From the NCBI GenBank assembly GCA_029931885.1, contig JAOZRJ010000096.1, positions 1 through 6,180 of the forward strand: 6,180 bases of DNA, written 5' to 3'. The stretch comes from Candidatus Omnitrophota bacterium. GTDB lineage: Bacteria; Omnitrophota; Koll11; Zapsychrales; Aceulaceae. The translations under genes were made by a program, and so were the position numbers. Shown piece by piece: positions 1 through 6,158 of this stretch. The notes under the pieces are model-generated. The model did no database searches, was not told where the DNA came from, and saw only the letters and a list, made by a program, of their open reading frames with translations. Within the stretch, counting starts at the first letter, position 1. Each line of letters opens with the position of its first letter.

Positions 1-183
1 AATCTTATTTCTAAAGAATTTATTCCTTTAAGAAAGAAAATTGAGTGGGGTTATATTATTCCTTACGCTATTGCAGGAATGCTGAACCAACATCCAAAAT
101 TAGCGATGGCACTGCGTAATAGTGATAAAAAAGAAGATTATCGTGAGTTTTTTGAAGAAATGGTTAGCACGGATTTAGAATAA
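1..183 (+). CDS. C-terminal fragment of an HMGL-like (4-hydroxy-2-oxovalerate-type) aldolase
   Basis: An open frame runs from the first base of the window to a TAA at 181-183, giving the last 60 residues of a protein whose start lies outside. The fragment contains KKIEWGYIIPYAIAGMLNQHP, spread over about residues 12-32, and ends with an acidic helix (EDYREFFEEM). The WGY..PY...G.LNQHP pattern resembles the C-terminal region of HMGL-like aldolases annotated as 4-hydroxy-2-oxovalerate aldolase or 'aldolase catalytic domain' proteins, often found in surface polysaccharide or acyl-CoA gene sets. This is recognition from memory of the family; the catalytic TIM barrel is not in the window, so no active-site residue can be checked. 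The 19-base gap to the response regulator suggests possible cotranscription, though the functions are not obviously related. Confidence 0.55.
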   Translation, partial: NLISKEFIPLRKKIEWGYIIPYAIAGMLNQHPKLAMALRNSDKKEDYREFFEEMVSTDLE

Positions 184-193
184 ATTTTAACGT

Positions 194-198
194 GGAGG
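194..198 (+). promoter_or_regulatory. Ribosome binding site that decides the start of the first response regulator
   Basis: A perfect GGAGG lies upstream of two consecutive in-frame ATG codons at 200 and 203. It is only 1 base from the first ATG but 4 bases from the second. The second is nearer to normal Shine-Dalgarno spacing, so the protein probably begins MANKK rather than MMANKK. Confidence 0.6.
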
Positions 199-202
199 AA
201 TG

Positions 203-577
203 ATGGCAAATAAAAAAGTAATTATTTTTGATGATGAAGGAGATTTGCTAAAAGTTACACAGGTTATTTTAGAGAGTCGAGGTTTTGATGTTGTGGCATA
301 TGACTCATCTAGAAATGCTATCGAAAATATCAAGAAAGAAAAACCCGATCTTATTCTTTTGGATATTTTTATGCCTTATAAAGATGGGTATCAGGTTTGC
401 GATGAGGTTCGTTGTGATCAGGAAATCAAAGATATCCCTATTATTGTTTGCACAGCTCAGACAGTTGAAAAAGGCCTGATCGATAAAGCACATGAATTTT
501 ATGGAGCGAATGATTACATAGTCAAGCCGTTTGAAATTGATGAATTGATAGAAAAAATTAAAAAGCATCTTAAATAA
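203..577 (+). CDS. Single-domain response regulator (CheY-like receiver)
   Basis: This 124-residue protein is a complete receiver domain with nothing attached, the usual length for stand-alone CheY/Spo0F-type regulators. The conserved set is present: acidic pocket D10-D11 (FDDE), phospho-acceptor D54 in LLLDIFMP, switch residue T84 in VCTAQ, and K108 followed by P109 in IVKPF. It is expected to accept phosphate from a histidine kinase in the cytoplasm and act through protein contacts or a phosphorelay, since there is no DNA-binding or enzymatic domain. The histidine kinase at 1066-2958 and the second receiver at 669-1040 are the natural candidate partners, but pairing is inferred from proximity only. 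The start at 203 is preferred over 200 because of spacing to GGAGG. The target of the phosphorylated protein cannot be told from the sequence. Confidence 0.93.
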   Translation: MANKKVIIFDDEGDLLKVTQVILESRGFDVVAYDSSRNAIENIKKEKPDLILLDIFMPYKDGYQVCDEVRCDQEIKDIPIIVCTAQTVEKGLIDKAHEFYGANDYIVKPFEIDELIEKIKKHLK

Positions 578-627
578 ATATTTCGAAGAAATTCCACATC
601 CGTCACACCTTGGCGAGATTTTGGGAT

Positions 628-655
628 AAATTCCCCGCTAACGGCGGGGTCATTT
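628..655 (+). other. GC-rich stem-loop abutting the ribosome binding site of the second response regulator
   Basis: CCCCGC at 633-638 pairs with GCGGGG at 644-649 around a 5-base loop (TAACG). Past a small internal loop, AAAT at 628-631 can pair with ATTT at 652-655, so the whole structure reaches the base before the Shine-Dalgarno AAGGAG at 656-661. The downstream side is TCATTT, not a T-run, so it is a poor rho-independent terminator. It could instead weaken readthrough, protect a processed 5' end, or tune translation of the downstream gene. The rest of the 578-668 gap shows no convincing promoter. Confidence 0.55.
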
Positions 656-668
656 AAGGAGATGGACG

Positions 669-1040
669 ATGCATAAAATTCTTATTGTTGAAGATGATAT
701 TGATCTAGCAGCCGTTTTGCAGATGAATTTAACTTCGAAGGGGTTTGAAGTATTTGTTGCTCATGATGCCCTCCAAGGAACGACTTTAACGCATAATGAG
801 AAACCCAATCTTATTATTCTTGACATTAATCTTCCTGCTGGAGGAGGATTGACTATGCTAAAGAATATTAAGGTTTCAATTAACACTAAGAGTATTCCGG
901 TGATTATTTTATCAGGATCTGAAGATGAGAATCTTATCCATCAGGTTCTTCATGGTGGTGTTGAAGATTATGTTAAAAAACCTTATGATTTGGAAGACCT
1001 TTATATCCGAATCAAACATGTTTTACATATTACTAAATAA
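669..1040 (+). CDS. Single-domain response regulator (CheY-like receiver)
   Basis: This is a 123-residue stand-alone receiver domain. The acidic pair E8-D9 (IVEDD), phospho-acceptor D52 in IILDINLP, switch residue S82 in ILSGSED, and K104-P105 in YVKKPYD are all in place, so it should be phosphorylatable. The ATG at 669 follows AAGGAG (656-661) with 7 bases of spacing. An ATG at 662 is out of frame and soon meets a stop. The protein is a divergent paralogue of the receiver at 203-577, sharing the family pattern but not close sequence. The kinase gene begins 25 bases downstream, so the two are very likely cotranscribed and may be a cognate pair. No output domain is present, so signalling must continue through another protein. 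Confidence 0.93.
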   Translation: MHKILIVEDDIDLAAVLQMNLTSKGFEVFVAHDALQGTTLTHNEKPNLIILDINLPAGGGLTMLKNIKVSINTKSIPVIILSGSEDENLIHQVLHGGVEDYVKKPYDLEDLYIRIKHVLHITK

Positions 1041-1065
1041 ATTTGACGTTTGAAAATTTAATATT

Positions 1066-2958
1066 ATGCTGAAAAATTTAAAATTACGTCCCAAATTCCT
1101 CCTTGCCTTGGTTTTTATTTCTATTGTTCCTTTGACGATAATCAGTTTGTTTAATTATTATTATACAAAATCTCAAATTAAAGAAAGTACGGTCGGTCAT
1201 CTGCGCGCCATTAATGATTCGAGAGTGGCGCATATCAATCAGACGATACGTTTGCGTCAGGAGCAGGCCAAGGAACTAGCCGGAACCTATGTTATCCGGC
1301 AACTTGGTCCTCAGGGGGCAAATACTCCTCGTATTGTAGATCTTATTCAAAGTGATATTGAATCTGTTTATTATGAAATTAAAAAAACACCACGCAGCGA
1401 CTACCGAGACATTGATCTTTCTTCTACGATTGAAAATATTAGTGTTTGGGATATTCATGGAAATATTATCGCGAACACAAACCGTTCGCTCATTGGCAAG
1501 AAAATGCCTTTTAAGTTTTTGCATATTCTTTATGAAAAAGGTGCATACTTTATGGGTTTTGACCGAGATTCTTTGACTGGCGAAAAGTTCTTAACCATTC
1601 TTGAAGGGGTTAGAAATTGGAAGTCTGGAGAATACTCAGGAGTTGTTTTTTTAAAAAGTGATGCGAAGGTACTTAATGATATTACTACGGCCCGAGAAGG
1701 TTTGGGTAAAACAGCTGAGACATATATTATCGATAAACAACGGCTTATGATTACGGAATCACGTTTTCAAAAAGACGCGGTTTTAAATTTGCGTGTAAAT
1801 ACTGAAGCTGCAGATATTTGTTTTAGTTCAGATCAAAGCTCAGAATCGGTTATGTATAAAAATTATAAAAATCGGTGGGTTTTGGGTGTCCAGAAATATC
1901 TTCCGGATCAAAAATGGTGCGTTGTTACAGAGATGGATACAACGGAGGCTTTTGCCCCGGTTATTGTATTTCGTAATCGTATTTTTATTGTGCTCGCTTG
2001 CCTAGCTGTGTTAATTTTTATTTTGATTCATTTTGTAGATTTTGCGTTTATTCGTCCGATTTTGCAGCTTCGGGATGCTTCGCTTAAAGTAGCACGTGGA
2101 GATTATGAAGTTGAAACAAGCGTTGATAGCGATGATGAGTTATCTGACTTGTCTAGGTCCTTTAATCAAATGACAAAAGTTTTGAGCAGAACAACTACCC
2201 AGCTACGTGAAAAAAATATGATTCTTGAAAAGCAAAAAGAAGCATTAAAGAAACTTGATCAGCTAAAGTCAGAATTTGTTTCCATGGTTTCTCATGAGCT
2301 TCGAACGCCTATGTCAATTATAAAGGGAAGTCTCTCGCAACTTTTAGACAAAAGTGTTGAAACAACAAAGGATGTTCGCGAGAAACTTCTTAATATTTCA
2401 CTGAACAGCATTCAGCGATTAACAAATTTGATTAATAATTTGTTGGATTTATCAAAGATTGAAGCGGGAAAAATTGAACTTCATAAAGAAAATATTAATA
2501 TTGTTGCTGTTATCAAGGAAGTGTGTCACACTTTTGAATTACGGGCTAAGGAGCACAGCATAGAGATGCGATGTCGTGCGTCGAGCGATAGCGTACTTGT
2601 TGATATTGACAAAGATAAGATTATACAAGTATTTTTTAATTTGGTTGGCAATTCTTTAAAGTTTGTTGAAAAAGGATTTATTCAAGTTTCTGCTGAAGAT
2701 AAAGGTGATCATGTTTTATGTAAAGTAGAGGATTCAGGACCTGGGATTTCAAAGGAAGACTTAATAAAGGTCTTTAGCAAATTTCAGCAATTTGGGCATA
2801 AAGCGGTTAATGATCCTGGAATAAAAGGAACAGGGTTGGGGCTTTCTATCAGTAAAGGTTTAATAGAATTGCATGGCGGAAAAATTTGGGTGGAGAGCGA
2901 AGTTGGCGCAGGGACACAATTTATTTTTACGCTTCCTAAGGACGTTTCGACAATTTAA
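1066..2958 (+). CDS. Membrane sensor histidine kinase: Cache-type sensor, HAMP, HisKA, HATPase_c
   Basis: The 630-residue protein has a membrane segment at about 12-31, then a large extracytoplasmic region to about 304. A second membrane segment (about 306-328) is followed by HAMP (about 329-382, with P331 and E358), a short coiled coil, HisKA and the ATP-binding domain. The sensor has traits of double-Cache domains: W128-D-x-x-G near the middle and a late W284 strand followed by TTEAFAPV before the membrane. The phospho-acceptor is H410 in VSHELRTP. ATPase motifs are N525/N529 (N box), D556-x-G-x-G (G1), F570 (F box) and G588-T-G-L-G-L (G2). All are intact, so it should be active. It probably senses a small external ligand, which cannot be named. 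It carries no receiver, so the adjacent receivers are likely partners. No Shine-Dalgarno is visible before the ATG, and an in-frame TGA at 1051 rules out a longer form. Confidence 0.95.
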   Translation: MLKNLKLRPKFLLALVFISIVPLTIISLFNYYYTKSQIKESTVGHLRAINDSRVAHINQTIRLRQEQAKELAGTYVIRQLGPQGANTPRIVDLIQSDIESVYYEIKKTPRSDYRDIDLSSTIENISVWDIHGNIIANTNRSLIGKKMPFKFLHILYEKGAYFMGFDRDSLTGEKFLTILEGVRNWKSGEYSGVVFLKSDAKVLNDITTAREGLGKTAETYIIDKQRLMITESRFQKDAVLNLRVNTEAADICFSSDQSSESVMYKNYKNRWVLGVQKYLPDQKWCVVTEMDTTEAFAPVIVFRNRIFIVLACLAVLIFILIHFVDFAFIRPILQLRDASLKVARGDYEVETSVDSDDELSDLSRSFNQMTKVLSRTTTQLREKNMILEKQKEALKKLDQLKSEFVSMVSHELRTPMSIIKGSLSQLLDKSVETTKDVREKLLNISLNSIQRLTNLINNLLDLSKIEAGKIELHKENINIVAVIKEVCHTFELRAKEHSIEMRCRASSDSVLVDIDKDKIIQVFFNLVGNSLKFVEKGFIQVSAEDKGDHVLCKVEDSGPGISKEDLIKVFSKFQQFGHKAVNDPGIKGTGLGLSISKGLIELHGGKIWVESEVGAGTQFIFTLPKDVSTI

Positions 2959-2983
2959 TAATTTAGATTTTATTTTAGTTTTT

Positions 2984-3014
2984 AGGCAATCGTTATTAAG
3001 CGATTGCCTTTTTG
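2984..3014 (+). terminator. Rho-independent terminator after the histidine kinase gene
   Basis: AGGCAATCG at 2984-2992 is perfectly complementary to CGATTGCCT at 3001-3009, making a 9-bp stem with an 8-base loop. It runs directly into TTTTT at 3009-3013. It lies 26 bases after the kinase stop codon and separates the signalling block from the nadA unit. Confidence 0.9.
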
Positions 3015-3049
3015 TTAAGGAGAAAGGCCTTAAACTTCTGAGATTTTCC

Positions 3050-3077
3050 TTGTCAAAGAGATAAGAATATAGATAAT
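3050..3077 (+). promoter_or_regulatory. Candidate sigma70-type promoter for the nadA unit
   Basis: TTGTCA at 3050-3055 (five of six matches to TTGACA) and GATAAT at 3072-3077 (five of six to TATAAT) are separated by 16 bases. Transcription would begin near 3084, giving a leader of only about 16 bases before the GTG start at 3100. The position, just after a terminator and before a new gene cluster, supports it. No recognised operator is seen. A weak 6-bp inverted repeat (TTAAGG/CCTTAA, 3015-3033) lies upstream of the -35 box, with no known regulator to attach to it. Confidence 0.6.
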
Positions 3078-3087
3078 ATAGGAAACG

Positions 3088-3093
3088 AAAGGA
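3088..3093 (+). promoter_or_regulatory. Ribosome binding site supporting the GTG start of nadA
   Basis: AAAGGA is followed by 6 bases and then GTG at 3100. No in-frame ATG occurs before the conserved VHNYQ motif of NadA, so this Shine-Dalgarno makes the GTG the credible start codon. Confidence 0.65.
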
Positions 3094-3099
3094 ATTATT

Positions 3100-4032
3100 G
3101 TGAGTGATATTGCTCTTAAAATTCAGGAATTAAAGAAAAAGCAGAATGCTGTTATTCTCGTGCATAATTATCAGCTTCCAGAGGTACAAGATATTGCGGA
3201 TTTTACAGGGGATTCGTTGGGCTTAAGCATCGAAGCCTCTCAGACAAATGCAGATGTAATTGTTTTCTGTGGCGTTCATTTTATGGCAGAAACAGCAAAA
3301 ATTTTATCTCCACAGAAAACAGTTCTTATTCCAGACTCAAATGCTGGATGTCCTATGGCTGACATGATTACCGCTCAGCAGTTGAGAGATTTAAAAGCCA
3401 AACACAAAGATGCAAAGGTTATTTGTTATGTTAATACATCTGCTGAGGTGAAGGCCGAGTGTGATTATTGCTGTACGTCAGCAAATGCAGTTGAGATGCT
3501 CGAAAAAGCTTTTACAGCTGATGATAAAATTCTTTTTGTCCCTGACAAATGTTTGGCATCTTATGCTGCGGAGAAAACAAAGCGTAATGTAATTATTTGG
3601 CAAGGTTATTGCCCGACACACGTAAGAATTCTGCCAGAATATGTTCTTGAGGCCAAAAAGCTTCATCCCCAAGCAAAAGTTATTGTGCATCCGGAATGCA
3701 TTACTTCGGTTCTTAATTTAGCCGATGAAGTTTTGTCAACTGCAGGAATGATGCGCTATGCGAAGGAATCCGATGCAAAAGAATTTATTGTTGGAACAGA
3801 AGTTGAGATGATTTACCCTTTAAAAAAGGCGAACCCTGAGAAGAATTTTTATCCAGCAACAGGTTTGGCAGTTTGTCCTAATATGAAAAAAGTAACTCTC
3901 GACAAAGTTAAGCAATCGCTAGAAGAGCTGGTACATGAGATTGTTTTGCCAGAAGATATTCTTCTTCGTGCTAAGCGGCCAATTGATAATATGCTCAAAT
4001 TTCGAGAGAATTCTCAAGCAATAAAAAAATAA
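3100..4032 (+). CDS. nadA: Quinolinate synthase NadA
   Basis: NadA condenses iminoaspartate with dihydroxyacetone phosphate to give quinolinate, the precursor of NAD, using a [4Fe-4S] cluster in the cytoplasm. The 310-residue length fits the compact NadA class (like that of Thermotoga) rather than the longer Bacillus or E. coli forms. The three expected cluster ligands are C84 (in AGCPMAD), C171 (in QGYCPTH) and C259 (in AVCPNMKK). Other family landmarks are H22-N-Y, the FMAETAKIL segment, NTSAEVKA, CCTSANAV and H197-P-E-C. The start is GTG with AAAGGA 6 bases upstream. The gene heads a unit with cysteine desulfurase and scaffold genes, two bases before nifS, which suggests dedicated cluster supply. 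The usual partners NadB (aspartate oxidase) and NadC are absent from the window; iminoaspartate must come from an enzyme encoded elsewhere. Confidence 0.97.
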   Translation: MSDIALKIQELKKKQNAVILVHNYQLPEVQDIADFTGDSLGLSIEASQTNADVIVFCGVHFMAETAKILSPQKTVLIPDSNAGCPMADMITAQQLRDLKAKHKDAKVICYVNTSAEVKAECDYCCTSANAVEMLEKAFTADDKILFVPDKCLASYAAEKTKRNVIIWQGYCPTHVRILPEYVLEAKKLHPQAKVIVHPECITSVLNLADEVLSTAGMMRYAKESDAKEFIVGTEVEMIYPLKKANPEKNFYPATGLAVCPNMKKVTLDKVKQSLEELVHEIVLPEDILLRAKRPIDNMLKFRENSQAIKK

Positions 4033-4034
4033 AG

Positions 4035-5225
4035 ATGAAAAAACGAAAAATTTATTTAGATAATAACGCAACAACTCCGCTTCATCCAGAAGTTAAGAAG
4101 GCTCTTGTTGACGCGATGGAGGTTTTCGGAAATCCGTCGAGCATGCATGCATTTGGCAGAGAAGCGAAGGCGTTATTGGATTCAGCCAGGGGAAATGTTG
4201 CGTCTTTTATAGGTGCAGCATCTGATGAGGTTGTTTTTGTCGGAAGCGGTTCAGAGGCGAATAATACTGTTTTATCTATGCTGGCTTGCCCATCACGTCA
4301 TTGCTGCAGTTTTCAAAAAGGATCTAAGAAAATTATTACAACAAAAATTGAGCATCCTTGCATTTTAGAGACTGCGAAATGTCTTCAGGATCGAGGCATA
4401 GAAGTAGAATTTTTAAATGTTGATTCTTTTGGGAAGGTTGATATTGATCAGTTAAAAAAAGTATTATCATCCGGGGAAATTTCTTTGGTATCGATTATGG
4501 CAGCTAATAATGAAATAGGAACGATTCAAGATATCAAAGAAATTTGTGATCTTGTCCATCAGCATGATGCTTTATTTCATACAGATGCTGTTCAGGCAGT
4601 TGGAAAAATTCCAATTGATGTAAAGAAATTGAATATTGATTTTTTAACGCTCTCAGGTCATAAAATATATGGGCCAAAAGGAATTGGAGCATTATATATT
4701 AAAAAGGGTATAGGGTTTTGTCCCTTGATTCGAGGCGGACATCAAGAAAAAGGACGTCGAGCCGGGACTGAGAATATTCTTGGAATTATAGGACTTGGAA
4801 AAGCTATTGAGATGAGAGCAAAAGAAATGAAAGAAGAAGAGCAGCGACTTTTAGAGTTTAAGAAAATTTTACGCCAAGGACTTGAAGAGAATATTGAAGA
4901 TATACATTTTAATGGACATCCGAGCGATTCATTGGCTGGGACGCTGAATGTATCTTTTTTGGGAGCTGAAGGGGAAGCGATTTTACTTTATTTAGATATG
5001 GAAGGCATTTGTGTCTCAACCGGGTCAGCATGTTCTTCGGGGTCACTAGATCCGTCACATGTTTTGTTGGCAACAGGAGTTGGGGCAGAGCAGGCTCATG
5101 GTTCGATTCGTATCAGTTTAGGGAGAGAAACAACGAGAGAGGACATTCAATATATTATTGATGTTTTTCCTAAGGTTATTAATAAGGTCCGTCAAATGTC
5201 AACTGTTTACCAAAAGAAAAGCTAA
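4035..5225 (+). CDS. nifS: NifS-type cysteine desulfurase
   Basis: This pyridoxal-phosphate enzyme removes sulfur from L-cysteine, giving alanine and a protein-bound persulfide that feeds Fe-S cluster assembly. At 396 residues it has normal family length. Key residues are visible: YLDNNATTP at the N-terminus, H107 in KIEHP (stacks on the cofactor), the HTDAVQAVGK segment, K210 in SGHKIYGPKG (Schiff-base lysine), RGGHQEKGRRAGTEN, and the persulfide C333 in GSACSSGSLDPSHV, where the short loop form and DPSHV resemble the NifS/IscS group I. Between the SEANN motif and IITT there is a short extra segment with C85, C90 and C91. The ATG lies two bases after the nadA stop, and the stop codon overlaps the next start (TAATG). 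Only a weak Shine-Dalgarno is visible, so translational coupling with nadA is likely. The symbol could equally be iscS; NifU as neighbour favours nifS. Confidence 0.95.
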   Translation: MKKRKIYLDNNATTPLHPEVKKALVDAMEVFGNPSSMHAFGREAKALLDSARGNVASFIGAASDEVVFVGSGSEANNTVLSMLACPSRHCCSFQKGSKKIITTKIEHPCILETAKCLQDRGIEVEFLNVDSFGKVDIDQLKKVLSSGEISLVSIMAANNEIGTIQDIKEICDLVHQHDALFHTDAVQAVGKIPIDVKKLNIDFLTLSGHKIYGPKGIGALYIKKGIGFCPLIRGGHQEKGRRAGTENILGIIGLGKAIEMRAKEMKEEEQRLLEFKKILRQGLEENIEDIHFNGHPSDSLAGTLNVSFLGAEGEAILLYLDMEGICVSTGSACSSGSLDPSHVLLATGVGAEQAHGSIRISLGRETTREDIQYIIDVFPKVINKVRQMSTVYQKKS

Positions 5226-5824
5226 TGGAATCTAATTGGGTTTATACTGAGAAGGTTAAAGATCATTTTATGCATCCGCGTAATATTTTTAAGGATGAAG
5301 AGAATTTTGAAGCTGATGGAAAAGGAATGGTTGGAAATATTAAGTGCGGGGATGAGATGATGATGCTTATCAAGGTCGATAAAGATAAGGGAATTATTTC
5401 TGATTGCCGATGGAAAACTTATGGTTGCGCTTCAGCTATTGCAAGCACTTCAGTTCTTTCTGAAATGGTTAAAGGTTTGAGCCTTGATAAGGCATTTGCT
5501 CTTTCTCCGAAAGATATCGTAAAACAGTTGGGCTCTCTTCCGGAGAATAAAATTCATTGTTCGGTTCTCGGCGACAAGGCATTACGTGCCGCAATTAATG
5601 ATTATTATAAGCAAAACGGCATGACAGACAAGATACGCAAAGAAGATACAAAGATTATTTGTCAGTGCATGAATGTGACTGACCATGAAATTGAAAGTGC
5701 GGTTTTGGAAGGCGCACGTACATTTTACGATCTTCAGGAAAGAACAAAGCTTGGAACGGTGTGTGGGCAATGTGAAGAAGAGGCGACACATCTTTTAAAT
5801 GATTTTGTTAAAAAACATTTCTAA
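5225..5824 (+). CDS. nifU: NifU-like Fe-S scaffold: IscU domain plus BFD-like [2Fe-2S] domain
   Basis: The protein is a scaffold on which Fe-S clusters are assembled from NifS sulfur and then passed to targets such as NadA. Residues about 6-130 form an IscU/NifU N-terminal domain with the three cluster cysteines C41 (NIKCGDEM, followed by D43), C68 (YGCASAIAS) and C112 (IHCSVLGDKAL). Residues about 143-195 form a BFD-like [2Fe-2S] domain with C146-x-C148 and C180-x-x-C183, matching the central permanent-cluster domain of NifU. The 199-residue length lacks the C-terminal Nfu domain of the roughly 300-residue nitrogen-fixation NifU. The frame closes with a normal stop and no Nfu remnant is seen downstream. 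The ATG overlaps the nifS stop by one base, implying coupled translation. No nitrogenase genes are nearby, so a housekeeping role is inferred. Confidence 0.95.
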   Translation: MESNWVYTEKVKDHFMHPRNIFKDEENFEADGKGMVGNIKCGDEMMMLIKVDKDKGIISDCRWKTYGCASAIASTSVLSEMVKGLSLDKAFALSPKDIVKQLGSLPENKIHCSVLGDKALRAAINDYYKQNGMTDKIRKEDTKIICQCMNVTDHEIESAVLEGARTFYDLQERTKLGTVCGQCEEEATHLLNDFVKKHF

Positions 5825-5848
5825 ATTTTTTAAATAAAGGAGGAAGAG

Positions 5849-6100
5849 ATGAAAAAGTTAGACGTAAAAGCCTTTGGTTTAAGCTGTGGCATTGTTTGGG
5901 GTCTTGCAATGCTTATACTGGGAATTATGGATATGTTTTCTAATTGGGGAATAGGAATAACAAATGTAATGTCAAGTTTGTACCTCGGATATAAACCAAC
6001 TATTTTAGGAAGTTTAATCGGATGTCTTTGGGGTTTCTTTGACGCAGGCGTTGGAGGAGCAGTTATAGCTTTGATATATAATAAGCTTGCAAAAGAATAA
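5849..6100 (+). CDS. Small two-pass membrane protein, function unknown
   Basis: This 83-residue protein starts MKKLDVKAFGL and has two hydrophobic, glycine-rich segments at about 8-30 and 51-77, joined by a short loop containing YLGYKP and ending in a charged tail (NKLAKE). Both segments carry the same core, GIVWGL at 14-19 and GCLWGF at 58-63, suggesting an internal duplication or paired helix-packing motif. Similar small proteins are annotated in databases as 'bacteriophage holin'. I recall this resemblance rather than having tested it, and no phage genes are nearby, so lysis activity should not be assumed. The ribosome binding site is the strongest in the window (GGAGG at 5839-5843, 5 bases from the ATG). 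It lies 24 bases after nifU and before the shared terminator, so it is likely cotranscribed with the Fe-S genes. Confidence 0.8.
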   Translation: MKKLDVKAFGLSCGIVWGLAMLILGIMDMFSNWGIGITNVMSSLYLGYKPTILGSLIGCLWGFFDAGVGGAVIALIYNKLAKE

Positions 6101-6125
6101 ATAGATCAAAAGGTAATGAATTTAT

Positions 6126-6158
6126 ACGGCAGCCCGTGAGCGGGTTGCCGTTTTCTTT
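6126..6158 (+). terminator. Rho-independent terminator closing the nadA unit
   Basis: ACGGCAGCCCG at 6126-6136 pairs with CGGGTTGCCGT at 6141-6151, an 11-bp stem with one G-T wobble and a 4-base TGAG loop. It is followed by a T-rich run (TTTTCTTT, ending at 6158). It lies 26 bases after the last stop codon. The remaining 22 bases to the window end hold nothing recognisable. Confidence 0.92.

Noticed and set aside
305..568. Minus-strand open frames, here and at 1276-1524, 3478-3690 and 5582-5791
   Set aside because: All are antisense to genes with complete conserved motifs, and their translations look like low-complexity shadows with no domain.
602..630. Possible promoter (GTCACA, then GATAAA) upstream of the second receiver gene
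   Set aside because: Each box matches consensus at only four of six positions, and initiation would fall inside the hairpin. Too weak to report as a promoter.
633..649. Hairpin between the two receiver genes as a rho-independent terminator
   Set aside because: The stem is only 6 bp and is followed by TCATTT rather than a T-run. It is listed as a structural element instead.
3015..3033. Inverted repeat TTAAGG/CCTTAA upstream of the nadA promoter as an operator
   Set aside because: It is only 6 bp with a 7-base gap in AT-rich sequence and does not match any NAD-related repressor site that I can recognise.
2873..3064. Open frame overlapping the end of the kinase gene and crossing the terminator
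   Set aside because: It lies out of frame within the conserved G2-box end of the kinase and runs through the terminator hairpin. No Shine-Dalgarno or recognisable motif supports it.
3100..5824. Nitrogen-fixation cluster suggested by nifS and nifU
   Set aside because: No nitrogenase or nif cofactor genes are present. The linkage to nadA and the two-domain NifU fit general Fe-S assembly better.
5849..6100. Evidence of a prophage from a holin-like small protein
   Set aside because: No endolysin, structural, integrase or repressor gene is present, and the gene sits within a metabolic unit.
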